This document shows, piece by piece, positions 1 through 9,146 of a stretch of 62,089 bases of DNA. The translations under genes and the position numbers were made by a program. Numbering within the stretch: position 1 is the stretch's first letter; the number at the start of each line of letters is the position of its first letter. The notes under the pieces were generated by a model. That model worked only from the letters and a program-made list of their open reading frames with translations. It searched no databases and was not told where the DNA came from. Source of the stretch: Streptomyces harenosi (GTDB lineage Bacteria; Actinomycetota; Actinomycetes; Streptomycetales; Streptomycetaceae); the NCBI RefSeq assembly GCF_011008945.1, contig NZ_WYCT01000004.1:1-62089 (forward strand). The letters run 5' to 3'.

Positions 1-1095
1 GTCGAAGCCCGCCCGCCCGGCCCGTCCGGCGATCTGGTGGAACTCACGCGCGCGCAGGGTGCGGACGCGGTTGCCGTCGTACTTGGTCAGGGCCGTGAAC
101 AGCACCGTGCGGATCGGGACGTTGACGCCCACCCCGAGCGTGTCCGTACCGCAGATGACCTTCAGCAGACCGGCCTGCGCCAGTTTCTCCACCAGCCGCC
201 GGTACTTGGGCAGCATGCCGGCGTGGTGCACACCGATGCCATGGCGCACATAGCGGGAGAGGTTGCGGCCGAACTTGGTGGTGAAGCGGAAGTTGCCGAT
301 CAGCTCGGCGATCTTGTCCTTCTCCTCGCGCGAGCACATGTTGATGCTCATCAGCGCCTGCGCCCGCTCCACCGCCTGCGCCTGGGTGAAGTGCACGATG
401 TAGACGGGGGCCTGCCGGGCCTCCAGCAGGTCGGTGAGCGTCTCCGTGAGCGGCGAGTACCGGTACTCGTACGACAGCGGCACCGGACGGGTCGCCGAGC
501 GGACCACCGCCGTGGGGCGGCCGGTGCGGCGCGTGAGGTCCTTCTCGAAGAAGGACACGTCACCGAGAGTGGCCGACATCAGTACGAACTGCGCCTGCGG
601 CAGCTCCAGCAGCGGGATCTGCCACGCCCAGCCGCGGTCCGGTTCCGCGTAGAAGTGGAACTCGTCCATGACCACCTGGCCGACGTCCGCGTCCTTGCCG
701 TCACGCAGCGCGATGGACGCCAGCACCTCGGCGGTGCAGCAGATCACGGGGGCGTCGGCGTTCACGGAGGCGTCGCCGGTCAGCATGCCGACGTTCTCGG
801 TGCCGAACAGCTTGCACAGCTCGAAGAACTTCTCCGACACCAGCGCCTTGATCGGAGCGGTGTAGAAGGTGACCTCGTCCCGCGCCAGCGCCGCGAAATG
901 GGCACCGGCAGCGATCATGCTCTTGCCGGAACCGGTGGGCGTCGACACGATCACGTTCGCGCCGGAGACGACCTCGATCAGCGCCTCCTCCTGATGCGGG
1001 TAGAGCGTGAGACCCCGCTCCTGCGCCCACGTCTCGAAGGCTTCGTAGAGGGCATCGGGGTCGGCGGTCGGCGGGAGCTGATCGATGAGGGTCAC
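1..1095 (-). CDS. DEAD/DEAH-box helicase, DUF3516 type (partial, C-terminus outside window)
   Basis: The 365 codons present cover the two RecA-like cores of a superfamily 2 helicase. Visible motifs are a Walker A loop (STPTGSGKS), motif Ia-like [13 protein letters not shown], a DExH box read as MDEFHFY, motif III SAT, and the motif VI region [13 protein letters not shown] at the window edge. Actinobacteria carry a conserved helicase of this kind with a C-terminal DUF3516; that part would lie beyond position 1. It probably acts on RNA or DNA duplexes in the cytoplasm, but the substrate is not known to me. The start is a GTG at 1095 giving VTLIDQLPP, the only plausible start at this end. The gene is divergent from the membrane protein that follows. 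Confidence 0.9.
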   Translation of the reverse strand, partial: MTLIDQLPPTADPDALYEAFETWAQERGLTLYPHQEEALIEVVSGANVIVSTPTGSGKSMIAAGAHFAALARDEVTFYTAPIKALVSEKFFELCKLFGTENVGMLTGDASVNADAPVICCTAEVLASIALRDGKDADVGQVVMDEFHFYAEPDRGWAWQIPLLELPQAQFVLMSATLGDVSFFEKDLTRRTGRPTAVVRSATRPVPLSYEYRYSPLTETLTDLLEARQAPVYIVHFTQAQAVERAQALMSINMCSREEKDKIAELIGNFRFTTKFGRNLSRYVRHGIGVHHAGMLPKYRRLVEKLAQAGLLKVICGTDTLGVGVNVPIRTVLFTALTKYDGNRVRTLRAREFHQIAGRAGRAGFD

Positions 1096-1240
1096 GCCCC
1101 CATCTTGCCTGGCCCGAGCCCCGATGCGGGAATCGGATACGAGCTTGAAGATCATGAAGGCTACGCTGGGCCGACGACGGCACCTCAACGGGCCGGGCCA
1201 ACTGAACAGCGGCGCACGAGGAATGGGGCGGGCAACGGCG

Positions 1241-2035
1241 ATGATGGGACCAGCACACTCACTGTCGGGCGCCGCCGCCTGGCTCGGCGTCGGCGCGGCC
1301 GTCGCGGCGGCCGGGCACCCGATGCCCTGGCCCGTCCTGCTGTGCGGCGCGCTGCTCTGCGCCGGGGCCGCGCTCGCCCCGGACCTGGACCACAAGGCGG
1401 CCACGATCTCCCGGGCCTTCGGCCCCCTCTCCCGGGGCCTGTGCGAGATCGTCGACAAGCTGTCGTACGCCGTCTACAAGGCGACGAAGAAACAGGGCGA
1501 CCCGCGCCGCTCCGGCGGTCACCGCACGCTCACACACACCTGGGTGTGGGCGGTCCTGATCGGCGGGGGCACCTCGCTCCTGGCGATCACCGGCGGCCGC
1601 TGGGCGGTGCTGGCGATCCTCTTCGTGCACATGGTGCTGGCCATCGAGGGCCTGCTGTGGCGGGCGGCGCGCGGCTCCAGCAGCGACGTCCTGGTCTGGC
1701 TGCTGGCCGCGACCAGCGCGTGGATCCTGGCCGGTGTCCTGGACCGGCCGCAGGGCGGCTCCGACTGGCTCTTCACGGCACCGGGCCAGGAGTACCTGTG
1801 GCTCGGGCTGCCGATCGTGCTGGGCGCGCTGGTGCACGACATCGGGGACGCGCTGACCGTGTCGGGCTGCCCGATACTGTGGCCGATCCCGATCGGCCGC
1901 AAGCGCTGGTACCCGCTCGGCCCGCCCAAGGGCATGCGGTTCCGGGCGGGAAGCTGGGTCGAGCTCAAGGTGCTCATGCCGGCGTTCATGGTGCTCGGAG
2001 GAGTGGGCGGCGCGGCGGCGCTGAACGTCATCTGA
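1241..2035 (+). CDS. YdjM/DUF457-like membrane-bound metal-dependent hydrolase family protein
   Basis: About 264 residues with at least five hydrophobic segments and the family's conserved polar residues: an N-terminal HSLSG histidine, an APDLDH acidic-histidine motif after the second hydrophobic stretch, a GGHRTLTHT motif, and a later [17 protein letters not shown] motif. These match inner-membrane proteins annotated as metal-dependent hydrolases (E. coli YdjM family). The enzymatic reaction is not established for the family. The start is uncertain: MMGPAHS at 1241/1244 fits the family N-terminus, while an in-frame ATG at 1223 lies directly after a GAGGA sequence that is too close to act as its ribosome binding site. 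Confidence 0.8.
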   Translation: MMGPAHSLSGAAAWLGVGAAVAAAGHPMPWPVLLCGALLCAGAALAPDLDHKAATISRAFGPLSRGLCEIVDKLSYAVYKATKKQGDPRRSGGHRTLTHTWVWAVLIGGGTSLLAITGGRWAVLAILFVHMVLAIEGLLWRAARGSSSDVLVWLLAATSAWILAGVLDRPQGGSDWLFTAPGQEYLWLGLPIVLGALVHDIGDALTVSGCPILWPIPIGRKRWYPLGPPKGMRFRAGSWVELKVLMPAFMVLGGVGGAAALNVI

Positions 2036-2094
2036 CGCCCCGGCCCGTACCCGGGCACACTGCGGGCCCCCTCCGATCGCTCGGGCGCCTGCGG

Positions 2095-2376
2095 TCAGGC
2101 AGGCCGGGCCGTGCCGCCGGAGTCCTGGCCCTCACCGCCGCCGTACCGGCGCTCGAACCGGGCGATGCGGCCCTCGGTGTCCACCGTCCGGGCCTTGCCG
2201 GTGTAGAAGGGGTGGCTCTCCGAGGAGATCTCCACGTCCACGACCGGGTAGGTCTCGCCGTCGTCCCACTCGATGGTCTGGTCGCTGGTGGCGGTGGACC
2301 GGGTGAGGAAGGCGTAGCCGGCGGCGCGGTCGCGGAAGACGACGGGGTGGTAGTCGGGGTGCTTGTCCTGCTGCAT
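2095..2376 (-). CDS. rpmE2: 50S ribosomal protein L31 type B (zinc-independent paralogue)
   Basis: The 93-residue product starts [14 protein letters not shown] and carries the typical SHPFYTGK motif of bacterial L31. It has no CxxC pairs, so it is the zinc-free type B paralogue, which in streptomycetes replaces the zinc-binding L31 when zinc is short and is normally repressed by Zur. I looked for a Zur palindrome in the 140 bp upstream and did not see a convincing one. The AGGAGA ribosome binding site lies a few bases before the ATG. The C-terminal tail after residue 75 is a low-complexity Gly/Glu extension. Confidence 0.93.
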   Translation of the reverse strand: MQQDKHPDYHPVVFRDRAAGYAFLTRSTATSDQTIEWDDGETYPVVDVEISSESHPFYTGKARTVDTEGRIARFERRYGGGEGQDSGGTARPA

Positions 2377-2517
2377 GGGTTCTCCTCGTGCGGCGTGGGC
2401 CGCGGCCGTGGCGGTGCGCCTGCTGCGGGGCCGGGGGTCCGGCGTGGCGGCGGGGGCGCAGGAGTCCGTGGTCTCGTGGGGTCGGCTCGTCGCAGGCGTC
2501 CGGTCCGTTCCGTGGGG

Positions 2518-2997
2518 TCAGGTCGTTCCGCGGGGGAGTACGTCCTCGTCGACGATGTGCATCGCGGCCTCCTCGGCGGATGCCGCCGCGCCGTCGATGC
2601 CCACGTCGGTGGCGACCAGCGCGGGTTCCTCGTCCTCGCGCACTCCCTGGTCGGGTGCCACGAGCCGGCCGGAGCGGGCCGCTCCGACCTCGTTGTCCAG
2701 CAGCTCTCCATCGGTGCCCTGGCTGTCGCCCAGACCGTCACCGTCGGGGGCGATGGTGTCCGGGAGCTCTTCGGCGAGCCGCTGGTCGAGGGATTCGCCT
2801 TCCCGGCGCTCGGCGGCCGTCACGCCGGTGTGCTCCACGGCCCAGGGCCGCTCCGGCGGGGACCAGCCCCGGTCGAGGGGATCGTCGACACCGTCGTACT
2901 CCAGGGTGTCCTCCGAGTCGAGCAGCCCGGTGTCCTCCCTCTGCTCGGACCGGTCGGGCTGGTAGACGTCGTCTCCCCATCCGTCGGCGCTGTTCAC
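2518..2997 (-). CDS. DUF5709 family protein
   Basis: A 159-residue, very acidic, soluble protein (pI clearly low; long Asp/Glu/Gly runs) beginning MNSADGWGDDVYQPD. The N-terminal motif GDDVYQP followed by LDSEDTL, the GWSPPERPW segment and the closing AEEAAMHIVDE are what I recall of the DUF5709 family of actinobacteria. No catalytic motif, membrane segment or signal peptide is visible and the function is unknown. A GGAGGTACCTG-type ribosome binding site precedes the ATG. It lies upstream of rpmE2 on the same strand with 141 bp between them, so co-transcription is possible but not shown. Confidence 0.8.
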   Translation of the reverse strand: MNSADGWGDDVYQPDRSEQREDTGLLDSEDTLEYDGVDDPLDRGWSPPERPWAVEHTGVTAAERREGESLDQRLAEELPDTIAPDGDGLGDSQGTDGELLDNEVGAARSGRLVAPDQGVREDEEPALVATDVGIDGAAASAEEAAMHIVDEDVLPRGTT

Positions 2998-3732
2998 AGG
3001 TACCTCCAGGGGGTGGGGACGGACCCCTCGTCACCGCGGGCGGCGGCGGCCCGCCGCTCCCGCTCGGGGCACAGGCGCCACCCGGTGCCGAACCGCACGG
3101 TTCCGGGGTGCTCCCCGAGCCGGTGCCTCTCACCAGCCTTCCATCCCCGTTCGGCACCGCGCAACGGCAGGGGTCCGGGCCGGGGACGGCGTGGTCCCGG
3201 CCGGGATCCCGGCGGCCCGGGCCGGCCGGCCCCGGCGCGGATGGCCCGGGTCCACCCGTCGTCGGGCGGCGGGCGGGCCGACGGGGCACGTACGGAGCGG
3301 CCCGGGCCCGGGGACCGGAGGGCCGGTGCCGCACCGCCCGCCGCGGCGCGGGCGGTATCCCGGGCGGCGCGGGGCGGCGCCCGTCCCAGGACTCCTGGCG
3401 CCGCTTCCCGCCCCGCGCCCGCACACCGCCGGCACGGGAGGTGGTCTCCCGCCCCGGCGCGGGCGCCGGAAGGTTCCCCGGTCCCGTCCCGTGACGGCTC
3501 CGCCGGGCGGCACCTGCCCGCCGCCCGGATCACCCGCCGGCCGGTCCGGGTCCGCGGGGCGGTGTGCCTCCGCCGCCGGATGACGGGCGGGGGCTTCCCG
3601 GCCGGTACGGGCCCGGCCGCCCCGTGGTACGCGCTCCGCCCCGGCCGGTCCGCCGTCGAAGACCGCCCGGCCGGCCCGGCCGCCCGCTGCCACGGCGGCG
3701 GGGCGGACACCAGCCTCCTCGCGCACCCGCGC
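2998..3732. other. 735-bp GC-rich stretch without a supported gene
   Basis: All long open frames here on either strand translate to Pro/Arg/Gly/Ala-rich low-complexity sequence with no recognisable domain and no good ribosome binding site. I see no RNA gene, insertion sequence end or clear terminator. It separates the DUF5709 gene (transcribed leftwards from 2997) from the end of the ABC exporter operon. Confidence 0.6.
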
Positions 3733-5514
3733 TCAGCCGTGCCAGGACCGCCACAGGGCCGCGTAGGCGCCGTCCGCGGCGACCAGCTCGTCGTGACTGC
3801 CCAGCTCGCTGATCCGGCCGTTCTCGACCACGGCGATGACGTCCGCGTCATGGGCGGTGTGCAGGCGGTGGGCGATGGCGACCACCGTGCGCCCGTCCAG
3901 GACGCGGGCCAGGGAACGCTCCAGGTGGCGTGCCGCCCTCGGGTCGAGCAGGGAGGTCGCCTCGTCCAGGACCAGGGTGTGCGGGTCGGCCAGCACCAGC
4001 CGGGCCAGCGCGATCTGCTGGGCCTGCGCGGGGGTGAGCGCCACGCCGCCCGAGCCCACCTCCGTGTCCAGGCCGTCGTCGAGGGCACGGGCCCAGCCGT
4101 CCGCGTCGACGGCGCCGAGGGCGGCCCACAGCTCGGCGTCGGAGGCGTCGGTGTCGGCGAGCCGGAGGTTGTCGCGCAGGGACCCCACGAAGACGTGGTG
4201 CTCCTGGTTGACGAGGGCGACGTGCGAACGGATCCGTTCGGCGGGCATCCGGGACAGTTCGGCCTCGCCCAGGGTGATCGAGCCCTCGCGCGGCGCGTAG
4301 ATGCCGGCGAGCAGCCTGCCGAGAGTGGACTTGCCGGCGCCCGAGGGGCCGACCAGCGCCATCCTGGTCCCCGGGGCCACCTTCAGGGACACCTCGCGCA
4401 GCACGTCCGTGCCCTCGCGGTATCCGAACCGCACCCGGTCGGCCCGGACGTCACGGCCGTCGGGCACCAGGGAGCGGTCACCGGCGTCCGGCTCGATGTC
4501 GCGTACGCCGACCAGCCGGGCCAGCGACACCTGGGCCACCTGCAGCTCGTCGTACCAGCGCAGGATCAGCCCCACCGGGTCGACCAGCATCTGGGCGATC
4601 AGCGCGCCCGTGGTGAGCTGGCCGACCCCGATCCACCCCTGGAGGACGAAGACACCACCGATCATCAGGACGGAAGCCAGCACCGTGACATGGGTGACGT
4701 TGATGACCGGGAAGAGCACCGACCGCAGCCAGAGCGTGTAACGCTCCCACGCGGTCCACTCCTTGATCCGGCGCTCCGACAGCTCGATCCGGCGGGCGCC
4801 GAGGCGGTGGGCCTCGATGGTGCGGCCGGCGTCGACCGTCTCGGCGAGCGCGGCGGCGACGGCGGCGTACCCGGCGGCCTCCGAGCGGTACGCGGCGGGC
4901 GCCCGCCGGAAGTACCAGCGGCAGCCGATCACCAGCACCGGCACGGCGAGCAGCACGGCAGGCGCCAGCGGCGGTGCCGTGACCACCAGACCGCCCAGCA
5001 GCAGCAGCACCCACACCACGCCGATCGCCAACTGCGGCACGGCCTCGCGCATGGCGTTGGCGAGCCGGTCGATGTCCGTGGTGATGCGGGACAGCAGATC
5101 ACCGGTGCCGGCCCGCTCCAGCACGCCGGGCGGCAGCCCGACCGACCGGACCAGGAAGTCCTCGCGCAGGTCGGCCAGCATCCGCTCGCCGAGCATCGCC
5201 CCGCGCAGGCGCACCTGGCGCACGAACGCCGCCTGGATCACGAGGGCGCCCACGAACAGCGTCGCCGTGAACCCCAGGCGCAGCTCCCCGGACCGGTCGG
5301 ACACCCGCTCGACCAGTCCGCCCAGCAGCCAGGGGCCGGCCATCGAAGCGACCACGGCGACGGTGTTGACGGTGACGAGCAGCAGGAACGCGCGACGGTG
5401 CCGGCGCAGCAGCTCCACCACGTAGGCGCGTACGGTCGCGGGGGCACCGACGGGCAGGGTGCTCGCCGTCGTCGGGGCCGCCGGGTCGTACGACGGGGGC
5501 GCCACGCCGATCAT
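3733..5514 (-). CDS. ABC exporter subunit with intact Walker A and degenerate signature motif
   Basis: A 593-residue half transporter: an N-terminal six-helix membrane domain (residues about 25-310) followed by an ATPase domain. Walker A is canonical (GPSGAGKST), the Q-loop reads NQEHHVF, Walker B is VLDEATS and the H-loop is AIAHRLH. The LSGGQ signature is replaced by LTPAQAQQ. This subunit should therefore supply the ATP-binding half of one working site but cannot supply a normal signature. The start is the ATG at 5514, which overlaps the TGA of the upstream ABC gene by 4 bp, so translation is coupled. The exported substrate cannot be read from the sequence. Confidence 0.93.
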   Translation of the reverse strand: MIGVAPPSYDPAAPTTASTLPVGAPATVRAYVVELLRRHRRAFLLLVTVNTVAVVASMAGPWLLGGLVERVSDRSGELRLGFTATLFVGALVIQAAFVRQVRLRGAMLGERMLADLREDFLVRSVGLPPGVLERAGTGDLLSRITTDIDRLANAMREAVPQLAIGVVWVLLLLGGLVVTAPPLAPAVLLAVPVLVIGCRWYFRRAPAAYRSEAAGYAAVAAALAETVDAGRTIEAHRLGARRIELSERRIKEWTAWERYTLWLRSVLFPVINVTHVTVLASVLMIGGVFVLQGWIGVGQLTTGALIAQMLVDPVGLILRWYDELQVAQVSLARLVGVRDIEPDAGDRSLVPDGRDVRADRVRFGYREGTDVLREVSLKVAPGTRMALVGPSGAGKSTLGRLLAGIYAPREGSITLGEAELSRMPAERIRSHVALVNQEHHVFVGSLRDNLRLADTDASDAELWAALGAVDADGWARALDDGLDTEVGSGGVALTPAQAQQIALARLVLADPHTLVLDEATSLLDPRAARHLERSLARVLDGRTVVAIAHRLHTAHDADVIAVVENGRISELGSHDELVAADGAYAALWRSWHG

Positions 5515-7331
5515 GCTGTCTCCTCGATCTCTTCCAGTTCCTTCAGGACCTCCCGGACGCGGCCGGCGCCGTGGACGCCGTCGTGCGCGGGGGCGGCCTC
5601 GTCCTCCGTCTCGCGGGTGACCACCGCCCGGTACCGCGGCTCGGTGTGCAGCAGCTCGCGGTGGCCGCCCACCGCCGCCACCTCGCCCTCGTGCAGGAAC
5701 ACGACCCGGTCGGCGCGGTCGAGCAGGAGCGGGGAGGAGGTGAAGACGACGGTCGTGCGCCCTTCCCGCAGCTCCCGTACGCCCTGCGCGATCCGCGCCT
5801 CGGTGTGCGAGTCCACGGCGGAGGTCGGTTCGTCCAGGACGAGCACCTCCGGGTCGGTGAGCAGGGAGCGGGCCAGGGCCAGCCGCTGGCGCTGGCCGCC
5901 CGACAGAGAGCGGCCCCGTTCGGTGATGTGGGCGTCCATCGGGTCCCCGGCGCCGAGCGAGCCCTGCACGAGCGCGGCCAGCACGTCCTCGCACCGCGCC
6001 GCCGCCAGGGCGTCGTCGGCGCGGACGCCGCCGGAGGCGGGCACGTCGAGCAGTTCCCGCAGGGTGCCCGAGAGCAGCACCGGGTCCTTGTCCTGGACGA
6101 GGACGGCCGTGCGGGCGCAGTCCAGCGGGAGTTCGTCGAGCGGGACGCCACCGAGAAGCGCCGAGGTGCCTTCCTCGGAGGCGTGTCCCCCGAGCCGTTC
6201 CGCGAGGCGCCCGGCCGCGTCGGGGTCCCCGCAGACGACGGCGGTGAGCCGGCCGGCCGGAGCGAGCAGCCCCGTGACCGGGTCGTACAGGTCTCCGGAG
6301 GGCACCTCGGCGGCGCGCGACCCTCCGGTGTCGGTGGCGCGTTCCAGCGACAGCACCCGCGCCGCCCGCTTGGCCGAGGGGCGGGAGAAGGAGTACGCCA
6401 TGGCGATCTCCTCGAAGTGCCGCAACGGGTAGGTGAGGAGCATGACCGAGCTGTAGACGGTGACGAGCTCCCCGACACCGATGCGGCCCTCACGGGCCAG
6501 GTGCACGCCGTGCCAGACCACCGCGATCAGCAGCAGGCCCGGCAGGAGCACCTGGATCGCGGCGATCAGGGACCACATGCGGGCACTGCGCACAGCGGCG
6601 TGGCGGACCTCCTGGGAGGCGCGGCGGTAGCGGTCGAGGAACAGTTCCTCGCCGCCGATGCCGCGCAGCACGCGCAGCCCGGCGACGGTGTCCGAGGCCA
6701 GCTCGGTGGCACGGCCCGCCTTCTCCCGCTGGACGTCGGCCCGCCGGGTCGCCCGGGGGAGCAGAGGCAGCACGGCGAGCGCGAGGAAGGGCAGGCCCAC
6801 GATGACGACCACGCCGAGGGCGGGCTGGTAGACGAGCAGGCCGACACAGACCAGCACGATGGTCAGCGCCGCCGCGGTGAAACGGGAGACGGCCTCCACG
6901 AACCAGCCGATCTTCTCGACGTCGCCCGTGGAGACGGCCACGACCTCGCCCGCCGCCACCCGCCGGGTCAGTGCCGAGCCGAGCAGGGCCGCCTTGCGGG
7001 CCAGCAGTTGCTGGACGCGGGCCGCCGCGGTGATCCAGTTGGTGACCGCGGTGCGGTGCAGGAAGGTGTCGCCGAGTGCGTTGGCGGCGCAGCACAGGGC
7101 CATCAGGCCGCCCGCGAGCGCGAGCCGGGTGCCGGAGCGGTCGACGACGGCCTGGACGGCGATGCCGACGCAGAACGGCAGTGCCGAGACGGCGGCGAAG
7201 TGCAGCAGCCCCCAGGACAGGGACTTGAGCTGGCCGCCCAGTTGATTGCGGAAGAGCCACCACAGGAAGCGGGGGCCCGAACGTGCGTCCGGCACGCCCG
7301 GATCGGGAAAGGGAAGGTCTTGGATCTGCAT
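5511..7331 (-). CDS. ABC exporter subunit with degenerate Walker A and H-loop but intact LSGGQ
   Basis: A 606-residue half transporter starting MQIQDLPFPDPG, with an N-terminal membrane domain and a C-terminal ATPase domain. Walker A has lost the lysine (CGDPDAAGRLA at the expected place) and the H-loop histidine is replaced in VVFTSSPLL, yet the signature LSGGQRQR and Walker B VLVLDEPTSAVD are intact. The defects are complementary to those of the next gene, so the two proteins should form a heterodimer with one competent site (partner Walker A with this LSGGQ) and one dead site. Translation of the partner is coupled by a 4-bp ATGA overlap. The open frame extends upstream of 7331 but that part lacks family similarity. 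Confidence 0.92.
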   Translation of the reverse strand: MQIQDLPFPDPGVPDARSGPRFLWWLFRNQLGGQLKSLSWGLLHFAAVSALPFCVGIAVQAVVDRSGTRLALAGGLMALCCAANALGDTFLHRTAVTNWITAAARVQQLLARKAALLGSALTRRVAAGEVVAVSTGDVEKIGWFVEAVSRFTAAALTIVLVCVGLLVYQPALGVVVIVGLPFLALAVLPLLPRATRRADVQREKAGRATELASDTVAGLRVLRGIGGEELFLDRYRRASQEVRHAAVRSARMWSLIAAIQVLLPGLLLIAVVWHGVHLAREGRIGVGELVTVYSSVMLLTYPLRHFEEIAMAYSFSRPSAKRAARVLSLERATDTGGSRAAEVPSGDLYDPVTGLLAPAGRLTAVVCGDPDAAGRLAERLGGHASEEGTSALLGGVPLDELPLDCARTAVLVQDKDPVLLSGTLRELLDVPASGGVRADDALAAARCEDVLAALVQGSLGAGDPMDAHITERGRSLSGGQRQRLALARSLLTDPEVLVLDEPTSAVDSHTEARIAQGVRELREGRTTVVFTSSPLLLDRADRVVFLHEGEVAAVGGHRELLHTEPRYRAVVTRETEDEAAPAHDGVHGAGRVREVLKELEEIEETA

Positions 7332-7528
7332 GACGTCCCAGCGGCTTGGGTCGGGGGTGCCGCACGACACGGCATCGAGGGGCAGCAAACCGTCAAAGGT
7401 TCGCGTCGGCGCGCAGTCGAAATCAAACGGTTTTCCGCAGGCCGTACAGAACCGGCTGCCGTGCGATGGGCGCGCGGTGGCGGGCGGGACCGGAGCGCCC
7501 GGCCGGACGGTGGTGCGAGGATGGAGCG

Positions 7529-8278
7529 ATGCGGAAGCGGGGTGTGCGGCGTGCGACGGCCCGGTCGGTGGCCGCCGGTTTCCTGTTGGCGGCGTCGGTC
7601 GCCTGCGGTGGCCCGGACGGAGGGCGCACGCGGGCGGACGGCACGGGGCCGGAGCCGGTGGGCGGGGCGACCCGCACCAACCCCGCGGCACACGGCACGT
7701 CACGCCTCCCGGGCGTGGGGGACCGCCTTCACGGGCGTGTCCCCGAGGATTCCCGCCAGGTCGTCGCGGTGTACGGCGAGGGAAAGGACTCCGCCGACTC
7801 CACCGTCGTGCTGTACCTGAGACGCGGCTCCACCTGGCACCCGGCGCGGAGCTGGGCGGCGCACAACGGCACGAAGGGGTGGACGACGCACCACCGTGAG
7901 GGCGACAAGCGCAGCCCCGTCGGGGTGTTCACGCTCAGCGACGCGGGCGGTGTCCTCCCGGACCCGGGGTCCCGTCTGCCGTACACACGGTCCGCCGCCT
8001 TCGCGGCGCCGCGCTGGTGGGCCAAGGCGTACTGGCACGACTTCGACTATGTGATCGCCATCGACTACAACCGGGTCAAGGGCACTCCGCCGAACGACCC
8101 GGTCCGTCCCCGAGGCGCGGCGGCGGGGGGCGGTATCTGGCTCCATCTCGACCATGGCAGCGGCACCTCGGCCTGCGTGAGCCTGCCGAAAGCGGCGATG
8201 GAGTATCTGCTGCGGACGCTCGACCCGAAGTTGCACCCGGTCGTGGTGATGGGGGACCGGACGGGCCTGCGCGCCTGA
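7529..8278 (+). CDS. L,D-transpeptidase (YkuD-like) family exported protein
   Basis: The 249-residue product starts MRKRGVRRATARS, has a hydrophobic signal segment and a cysteine in ASVACGG that could be a lipobox, though the minus-three serine is not ideal. The mature part resembles catalytic domains that cross-link peptidoglycan: a HREGDKRSPVGVF segment typical of L,D-transpeptidases (substrate-side, xxPTPxGxF equivalent), then WLHLDHGSGTSACVSL, where the histidine and cysteine correspond to the HG...S(X)GC(I/V)xL active-site motif. It would act on the outside of the membrane in cell-wall remodelling. The ATG at 7529 has GAGG eight bases upstream. It is divergent from the ABC exporter pair. 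Confidence 0.85.
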   Translation: MRKRGVRRATARSVAAGFLLAASVACGGPDGGRTRADGTGPEPVGGATRTNPAAHGTSRLPGVGDRLHGRVPEDSRQVVAVYGEGKDSADSTVVLYLRRGSTWHPARSWAAHNGTKGWTTHHREGDKRSPVGVFTLSDAGGVLPDPGSRLPYTRSAAFAAPRWWAKAYWHDFDYVIAIDYNRVKGTPPNDPVRPRGAAAGGGIWLHLDHGSGTSACVSLPKAAMEYLLRTLDPKLHPVVVMGDRTGLRA

Positions 8279-8299
8279 CCCCCGGCATCCCGAAAGTCA

Positions 8300-8435
8300 G
8301 AAGTCCGAGAGCCTGAAGTCCGAAAGCGCGAAGTCCGAAAGCCAGAAGTCCGAGGGCGCAAATGCCGGAAGTCCGAGAGCCCGAAGCCTGGAGGTCCGAG
8401 CGACCGAAGCCCGGACGTCCGAAAGCCTGAGATCC
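8300..8435. repeat. Imperfect 15-bp tandem repeat, unit GAAGTCCGARAGCCN
   Basis: Five clear copies of a 15-bp unit start at 8300, 8315, 8330, 8345 and 8368, with an 8-bp interruption at 8360-8367. Two longer degenerate copies of about 23 bp follow from 8383 and 8406. The unit is a multiple of three, so several frames read as pentapeptide repeats, but none has a credible gene start. The array lies between two convergent genes (the transpeptidase and the MarR regulator). Confidence 0.85.
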
Positions 8436-8504
8436 GGCGGCCGTTCTCCGATCGATGGGTTCCGAGGCGGTACGCCGTCACCACTGCCCACCCCGGCGGC
8501 CGTC

Positions 8505-8969
8505 TCAGGGGGATGCGCGGCCGCAGTCCGGTATGGGCGCTCCGTCGACCAGTGTGTCCAGCAGGCCCCCGAGCACCGTGCGCTGTTCCTCCGTCAGCGG
8601 CGCCAGGATCTCCTCCGCGGCCGACCGGCGGGCGCGGCCCAGTGCGCGCAGGGCCGTGCGTCCGTCGGCGGTGAGCTCGATCCGGATCACCCGGCGATTG
8701 TCCGGGTCCGGCACCCGGCGTACCTTCCCAGCCGTCTCCAACCCGTCGACCAGCGTCGTCACGGCCCGGGGCACGACTTCCAGCCGCTGCGCCAGATCGG
8801 CCATACGGGGCGGCGAGGGGTAGTGCGCCAGAGTGCGCAGCAGCCGCGACTGGGCAGGCGTGATGCCGAGGTCACGCTGCTCCAGATGGCGTTTCTGAAT
8901 GCGGTGCACCCGGCGGGTGAGGCGCAGCAACTGCTCGGCGAGCAGGCCGTCGGGATCGGGGCTGGTCAT
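8505..8969 (-). CDS. MarR-family transcriptional regulator
   Basis: A 154-residue protein with a central winged helix-turn-helix: ITPAQSRLLRTLAHYP, then RMADLAQRLEVVPRAVTTLV as the recognition region, then a wing with the DPDNRR segment typical of MarR (D-x-R-D/N-R). The C-terminal helices RALGRARRSAAEEILAPL and LTEEQRTVLGGLL form the dimer interface. It is divergent from an ABC exporter gene at 9147, and the shared 177-bp region contains a 7-bp-arm palindrome. The arrangement suggests that it represses the exporter, and probably itself, until a small-molecule ligand binds. Confidence 0.93.
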   Translation of the reverse strand: MTSPDPDGLLAEQLLRLTRRVHRIQKRHLEQRDLGITPAQSRLLRTLAHYPSPPRMADLAQRLEVVPRAVTTLVDGLETAGKVRRVPDPDNRRVIRIELTADGRTALRALGRARRSAAEEILAPLTEEQRTVLGGLLDTLVDGAPIPDCGRASP

Positions 8970-8993
8970 GCGGGAACGATATCAGTACACCGT

Positions 8994-9018
8994 TCATTGT
9001 GAGTATAGGTAACAATGA
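8994..9018. promoter_or_regulatory. Palindrome between MarR gene and ABC exporter, likely MarR operator
   Basis: Arms TCATTGT (8994-9000) and ACAATGA (9012-9018) are perfect reverse complements around an 11-bp spacer that contains GAGTATAGG. The AT-rich spacer looks like part of a -10 element. Size and placement fit the site expected for a MarR dimer, where binding would block transcription in one or both directions. Confidence 0.65.
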
Positions 9019-9146
9019 GCTATGCTCCGTCAAGTGCCCCGTCAGGTGCCGTCGAGCACTCCGACAGGTACTCCCTCGAGTACGCGGCCCCGCGACCCCT
9101 GAGTCGCGAGCCCCGTCCGTGTCGCCCCCACCCCCCGTAGGAGCCC

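Noticed and set aside
3130..3726. A 198-codon minus-strand frame in the non-coding stretch
   Set aside because: Composition is Pro/Arg/Gly repeats, no ribosome binding site and no recognised domain.
37..6432. A 2131-residue open frame on the plus strand across the helicase, ABC exporter and other genes
   Set aside because: It is the antisense shadow of several well-supported genes; its translation is low-complexity His/Arg/Gly/Gln-rich text without domains, as expected in very GC-rich DNA.
8297..8491. Pentapeptide-like LSDF repeats in a short minus-strand frame
   Set aside because: They result from the 15-bp repeat unit; there is no credible start or similarity to real pentapeptide-repeat proteins.
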